Source: an uncultured Prevotella sp.
GTDB lineage: Bacteria > Bacteroidota > Bacteroidia > Bacteroidales > Bacteroidaceae
DNA length: 9,137 bases
Assembly: GCA_938023885.1 (NCBI GenBank)
Contig: CALJCU010000137.1
Coordinates: forward strand, 1-9,137
Reading direction: 5' to 3'
Positions 5,875 to 9,137 of the stretch are shown here, one piece after another. Position numbers and translations under genes: made by a program. The stretch's first letter is position 1; each line of letters begins with the position of its first letter. The notes below the pieces were generated by a model that did no database searches, was not told where the DNA came from, and saw nothing but the letters and a program-made list of their open reading frames with translations.

Positions 5875-6804
5875 ATGCAGCCGCAACGAAATCAGTCTAA
5901 ATCAGTCTATCGTACCATCCGCGACTATGCCATCATTACCGTGGCTATGCTGATGGGAGTGACAGGACTGAACCTCTTCCTCGTGCCCAATCAAATAACA
6001 ATGGGAGGCACGATGGGTATTGCAGAAATTGTGTACTGGGGCACAGGCATTCCCACACAGTACACTTACTTTGTTATCAATGCCGCACTGCTTCTCGCTG
6101 CCCTGAGGGTGCTGGGCTGGCGCTTCTGTATCAAGACCATCTACGCCGTGACGGTGTTCACCGTAGGTTCCACCGTCTTCCAGTGGCTTGGCGGCACGGA
6201 TGCACATCTGCTCACCGACCAGAAGTTCATGGCATGTATCGTCGGCGGCGTGTTCATGGGCACGAGCGTAGGCCTCGGCCTCTCAGCAGGCGGCAGCACA
6301 GGCGGCTCCGATATCGTGGCAGCCATGGTGCATAAGTACCGCGACGTATCCCTCGGACACATCATCCTCTTCTGCGACCTCACCATCATCACCTCGAGCT
6401 ATGCTGTACTGCGCGACTGGGAGAAGGTGCTCTACGGTTACGTGCTGCTCTTCATTGTCTCCTTCTGCGTCGACTATGTCGTCAACTCGCTCCATCGCTC
6501 CGTACAATTCTTTATCATCTCCGAGAAATGGAAAGAGATAGGCGAGGCTATCAACAAGATAGCGGACCGCGGCTGCTCCACACTCAACGGCAACGGCTTC
6601 TATTCGAAGCGCCCCATCAAAGTCATCTTCTGCCTGGCAAAGAAAAGCGAATCATCGGTCATCTTCGACCTCATCGATGAGATCGACCCGGAGGCTTTCG
6701 TGGCACAGAGCCCCGTCATCGGAGTCTACGGCCAGGGGTTCGACCGGGTCAAGGCAAGAAAGAAAATAAGCCTTGAAGAGATAAAAAAGGAGATTAAAGC
6801 TTGA
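5875..6804 (+). CDS. YitT-family integral membrane protein (DUF161 with C-terminal DUF2179)
   Basis: The product is 309 residues with an N-terminal set of about five or six hydrophobic helices between residues 17 and 210 and a soluble C-terminal domain of about 100 residues. The family signature GGSTGGSDI lies at 139-147 and NLFLVPNQITMGGTMGIAE-like sequence at 33-51, matching the YitT membrane region. The C-terminal part, with RGCSTLNGNGFYSK (232-245) and DPEAFVAQSPVIGVYGQGF (271-289), matches DUF2179, a proposed small-molecule-sensing domain. The substrate of this family is not established; transport is assumed from topology. ATG 5875 is chosen; a TTG at 5851 in frame falls inside the -7 box and is rejected. 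It follows the ABC ATPase by 50 nt but appears to have its own promoter. Confidence 0.92.
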   Translation: MQPQRNQSKSVYRTIRDYAIITVAMLMGVTGLNLFLVPNQITMGGTMGIAEIVYWGTGIPTQYTYFVINAALLLAALRVLGWRFCIKTIYAVTVFTVGSTVFQWLGGTDAHLLTDQKFMACIVGGVFMGTSVGLGLSAGGSTGGSDIVAAMVHKYRDVSLGHIILFCDLTIITSSYAVLRDWEKVLYGYVLLFIVSFCVDYVVNSLHRSVQFFIISEKWKEIGEAINKIADRGCSTLNGNGFYSKRPIKVIFCLAKKSESSVIFDLIDEIDPEAFVAQSPVIGVYGQGFDRVKARKKISLEEIKKEIKA

Positions 6805-6831
6805 AAACTGCGTTATCTGCGTTTTATTCTG

Positions 6832-6839
6832 TAATTTTG
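6832..6839 (+). promoter_or_regulatory. Predicted -7 box of the ychF promoter
   Basis: TAATTTTG matches TAnnTTTG in the 104-nt gap between the YitT-family gene and ychF. The -33 element is weak; CTGCGTT occurs twice just upstream (6808-6814, 6817-6823). The implied leader is about 65 nt. Confidence 0.5.
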
Positions 6840-6908
6840 CACATGCAAACAGAGTTCTGTATCAGTGTAATGGACCTTCTGCAAAGAATATAAACGTTTA
6901 TATAAGAT

Positions 6909-8012
6909 ATGGCATTAAAATGTGGTATCGTGGGATTGCCTAACGTCGGCAAGTCCACGCTTTTCAACTGCCTGTCGAGCGCTAAGGCACAGGCAGCCAA
7001 CTTCCCATTCTGTACGATTGAACCGAACCTCGGTGTCATCACCGTGCCCGACGAGCGTCTGACAAAGCTCGCCGAAATCGTGCATCCGGGACGAATCGTA
7101 CCCGCCACGTGTGAGATCGTGGATATCGCCGGACTGGTGAAGGGCGCCTCCAAGGGTGAGGGTCTTGGTAACAAGTTCCTCGGAAACATCCGTGAGTGCG
7201 ACGCCATCATCCACGTCATCCGATGCTTCGACGACGACAACGTGGTGCGCGAAGGTGGTGCTCCTGTTGATCCCGCAGCCGATAAAGACACTATCGACAC
7301 CGAGCTTCAGCTGAAAGACCTGGAAACTATTGAAGGACAGCTCGCCAAACAAGAGAAGATAGCAGCCAGCGGTAACAAGGAAGCGAAGGTGCTTGTTGAC
7401 GTATTGAAGGCCTATAAAGAGGTGCTTGACAAGGGCCAGAACGCACGATCGGTAACCTTTGACACAAAGGAAGAGCAGAAAGCTGCCCACGATTTGTTCC
7501 TGCTCACGACGAAACCCGTGCTGTATGTTTGCAATGTCGACGAGAAAAGTGCCAAATCAGGCAACGCATACAGCAAAATTATTGAAAATATTGCCACCGG
7601 GGAGAGAGCCGAAGCCATGGTAATAGCTGCCAAGACTGAAGAGGATATTGCCTCGCTCGACAGCTATGACGACAAGAAATTATTCCTTGACGAGCTGGGT
7701 ATGACAGAACCAGGGGTAAACCGCCTCATCAAAAAAGCATACCAGTTACTCAATCTTCAGACATTCATAACAGCCGGTGAGATGGAAGTAAAAGCCTGGA
7801 CTTTCCACAAGGGTTGGAAAGCTCCGCAGTGCGCCGGTGTTATACACACTGACTTCGAGCGTGGCTTTATTCGTGCCGAGATTATTAAGTACGACGACTA
7901 CATCAGCTACGGTTCGGAAGCAGGTGTGCGCGAAGCTGGCAAGCTCCATATCGAAGGTAAGGAGTATGTTATGCAAGACGGCGACATCGTGTATTTCCGC
8001 TTCAACGTATAA
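6909..8012 (+). CDS. ychF: Redox-regulated ribosome-associated ATPase YchF (OLA1 family)
   Basis: This universally conserved Obg-related P-loop protein binds ribosomes and prefers ATP over GTP. In other bacteria it is linked to translation control and negative regulation of the oxidative stress response. The product is 367 residues, full length. Seen in order: P-loop GLPNVGKST (9-17), the family hallmark NFPFCTIEPN (31-40), G3 region DIAGLVKGA (72-80) with a hydrophobic residue in place of the catalytic glutamine, a helical insert at about 125-200, NVDE (209-212) replacing the GTPase NKxD motif as expected for ATP preference, and a C-terminal TGS domain from about 280 ending in YVMQDGDIVYFRFNV. 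Monocistronic by context: its own upstream promoter box and a strong terminator 12 nt after the stop. Confidence 0.97.
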   Translation: MALKCGIVGLPNVGKSTLFNCLSSAKAQAANFPFCTIEPNLGVITVPDERLTKLAEIVHPGRIVPATCEIVDIAGLVKGASKGEGLGNKFLGNIRECDAIIHVIRCFDDDNVVREGGAPVDPAADKDTIDTELQLKDLETIEGQLAKQEKIAASGNKEAKVLVDVLKAYKEVLDKGQNARSVTFDTKEEQKAAHDLFLLTTKPVLYVCNVDEKSAKSGNAYSKIIENIATGERAEAMVIAAKTEEDIASLDSYDDKKLFLDELGMTEPGVNRLIKKAYQLLNLQTFITAGEMEVKAWTFHKGWKAPQCAGVIHTDFERGFIRAEIIKYDDYISYGSEAGVREAGKLHIEGKEYVMQDGDIVYFRFNV

Positions 8013-8024
8013 AAGATATTTTCG

Positions 8025-8065
8025 GACAAGTCGGACTGGACGGTCAGTGCGACTTGTCTTTTTTT
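8025..8065 (+). terminator. Rho-independent terminator after ychF
   Basis: GACAAGTCG (8025-8033) pairs with CGACTTGTC (8050-8058). The stem continues, after one G-G mismatch, with ACTG (8035-8038) and CAGT (8045-8048), closing on a 6-nt loop. Seven T follow (8059-8065). This is a textbook intrinsic terminator. Confidence 0.93.
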
Positions 8066-8098
8066 CAACCCATCCCTTCTCCTTAAAATCATCTCATT

Positions 8099-9046
8099 AT
8101 GATTCATTTCTTATCCCATATTCTCGTGCAGCTGCAAGCTCTTGTGGTTCCGCTTTCCTTTGGGAAAGGAATCGACAGCACGACTCTGTTGTCCATCGTC
8201 TGGAATCCAGACAAAGTGGCCTTCACGGTGTTTGGTCATCCCATAGTTTGGTACGCCATCATGTGGGTTGTAGGCCTCGCTTTGGCCTATCTGGTTGTTA
8301 TGAAGCTCTATAAGGACCAACACCTGCCTGATGAAAAGTTTGACCCCCTCTTCATCTATTGTTTCATAGGTATCTTGTTGGGCGCGCGTCTGGGCCACTG
8401 CCTCTTCTATGAGCGGGCTTATTTCATGGCTAACCCTCTCGAAATGTTTCTCCCCATGAAGCACCTTGCCGATGGCAGTTGGAAGTTTACGGGCTACGCA
8501 GGTTTAGCGAGTCACGGCGGTACGCTGGGTCTCATGATAGCCCTTTGGTTCTACGTGAGAAAGTACAAAGTCAATCTGATGCGCGTGCTCGACAATATCG
8601 CCATAGCCACGCCCATCACTGCCTGCTTCATCCGTTTGGGCAACTTGATGAACTCCGAGATTGTGGGCAAACCCACTGATTCTGCGCTGGGCTTTATCTT
8701 CGTGCAGAACCATGAAAATTTTGCACGACATCCAGGACAGCTCTACGAAGCCCTGTTCTATCTGCTCCTCTTCCCCATCGGTTTGTGGCTCTACAAACGC
8801 TACAAAACGAAAGTAGGCACGGGCTATTTCTTTGGCTGGGTCTTGACGTGTATCTTCGCCTTCCGTTTCTTCGTAGAGTTCCTCAAGGAAGTGCAAGAGC
8901 CTTGGGAACTGTCGATGGTTGAGACCATCGGACTGAATCAAGGACAGATGTTGAGCATCCCCTTTGTGGTGCTCGGCCTCTATTGCTGGTTGGGCGGTAA
9001 ATACTGCAAGAAGTTGGGCGAACAACCCACGCAAAATAAACCTTAA
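8099..9046 (+). CDS. lgt: Prolipoprotein diacylglyceryl transferase
   Basis: This inner-membrane enzyme transfers diacylglycerol from phosphatidylglycerol to the lipobox cysteine of prolipoproteins, the first step of lipoprotein maturation. The product is 315 residues, somewhat longer than the usual 260-300. Several membrane helices are evident. Residues matching the E. coli essential set, with the same spacing, are: Y52 (Y26), H139 in GLASHGG (H103), R179 and N182 in RLGN (R143, N146), E187 (E151), G190 (G154), and R256 and E260 in RFFVEF (R239, E243). Also present are GARLGHCLFYE (95-105) and HPGQLYE (211-217). It should therefore be active. The first 30 or so residues precede the usual WNPDPIAF-like start of the family; ATG 8099 is the only methionine before residue 55. 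The gene starts 33 nt after the ychF terminator with no recognisable TAnnTTTG box in between. Confidence 0.97.
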   Translation: MIHFLSHILVQLQALVVPLSFGKGIDSTTLLSIVWNPDKVAFTVFGHPIVWYAIMWVVGLALAYLVVMKLYKDQHLPDEKFDPLFIYCFIGILLGARLGHCLFYERAYFMANPLEMFLPMKHLADGSWKFTGYAGLASHGGTLGLMIALWFYVRKYKVNLMRVLDNIAIATPITACFIRLGNLMNSEIVGKPTDSALGFIFVQNHENFARHPGQLYEALFYLLLFPIGLWLYKRYKTKVGTGYFFGWVLTCIFAFRFFVEFLKEVQEPWELSMVETIGLNQGQMLSIPFVVLGLYCWLGGKYCKKLGEQPTQNKP

Positions 9047-9078
9047 GCGCATATTCACCCATTCCCCTCCCTATTCTT

Positions 9079-9135
9079 CCATTCGCCAAAATCCACCCCT
9101 CTTGGGATGCCCGCTTTTGGCGAATGGATTTTTTT
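9079..9135 (+). terminator. Rho-independent terminator after lgt
   Basis: CCATTCGCCAAAA (9079-9091) and TTTTGGCGAATGG (9115-9127) form a perfect 13-bp stem around a 23-nt loop, followed by A and seven T (9129-9135). It lies 32 nt after the lgt stop. The loop is longer than typical, but stem and T-run are strong. Confidence 0.88.
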
Positions 9136-9137
9136 AT

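Noticed and set aside
8504..9058. Minus-strand open frame of 184 codons opposite lgt
   Set aside because: Antisense to a gene with all catalytic residues of Lgt; no domain recognised.
1..9137. tRNA, rRNA, CRISPR array, transposase or phage genes
   Set aside because: None seen on either strand; the repeats present are short and local.

Overview
The window looks like ordinary chromosome from a member of the Bacteroidota, most likely Prevotella-like (family Prevotellaceae). The grounds are promoter boxes of the Bacteroidota type (TAnnTTTG) before several genes, weak or absent Shine-Dalgarno sequences, and the character of the proteins. No RNA gene, CRISPR array, phage or insertion sequence was seen. 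The content is mostly conserved housekeeping genes plus a small redox and transport cluster.

Left arm (1-4343, minus strand): three genes in one apparent operon, read argS, then a UDP-glucuronate 4-epimerase-type sugar epimerase, then an ArnT-like integral-membrane glycosyltransferase that runs off the left edge. The argS stop and epimerase start are 3 nt apart. The epimerase reading frame, once a frameshift near 1636-1640 is corrected, ends in an ATGA overlap with the glycosyltransferase start. The pairing suggests supply of a sugar nucleotide and transfer of a lipid-linked sugar at the cell envelope. ArgRS carries an in-frame, GC-rich, palindromic insert near residues 500-515 that looks like a mobile-repeat remnant.

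Centre (4344-4718): a 375-base divergent intergenic region. It holds the argS promoter with a tandem 16-bp repeat in the leader, and the desulfoferrodoxin promoter with a perfect 14-bp palindrome in its spacer and a 9-bp hairpin at the predicted mRNA 5' end.

Right arm (4719-9137, plus strand): desulfoferrodoxin (superoxide reductase) overlaps by 13 nt the start of a lone FecE/BtuD-type ABC ATPase with no permease nearby. Then come a YitT-family membrane protein with its own promoter, ychF with its own promoter and a strong terminator, and lgt (prolipoprotein diacylglyceryl transferase) followed by a second strong terminator.

I found no convincing new multi-gene system. The items most worth checking are the palindromic insert in argS, the dyads around the desulfoferrodoxin promoter, the attenuator-like triple-arm structure inside the ABC ATPase gene, the orphan ATPase itself, and the epimerase frameshift.
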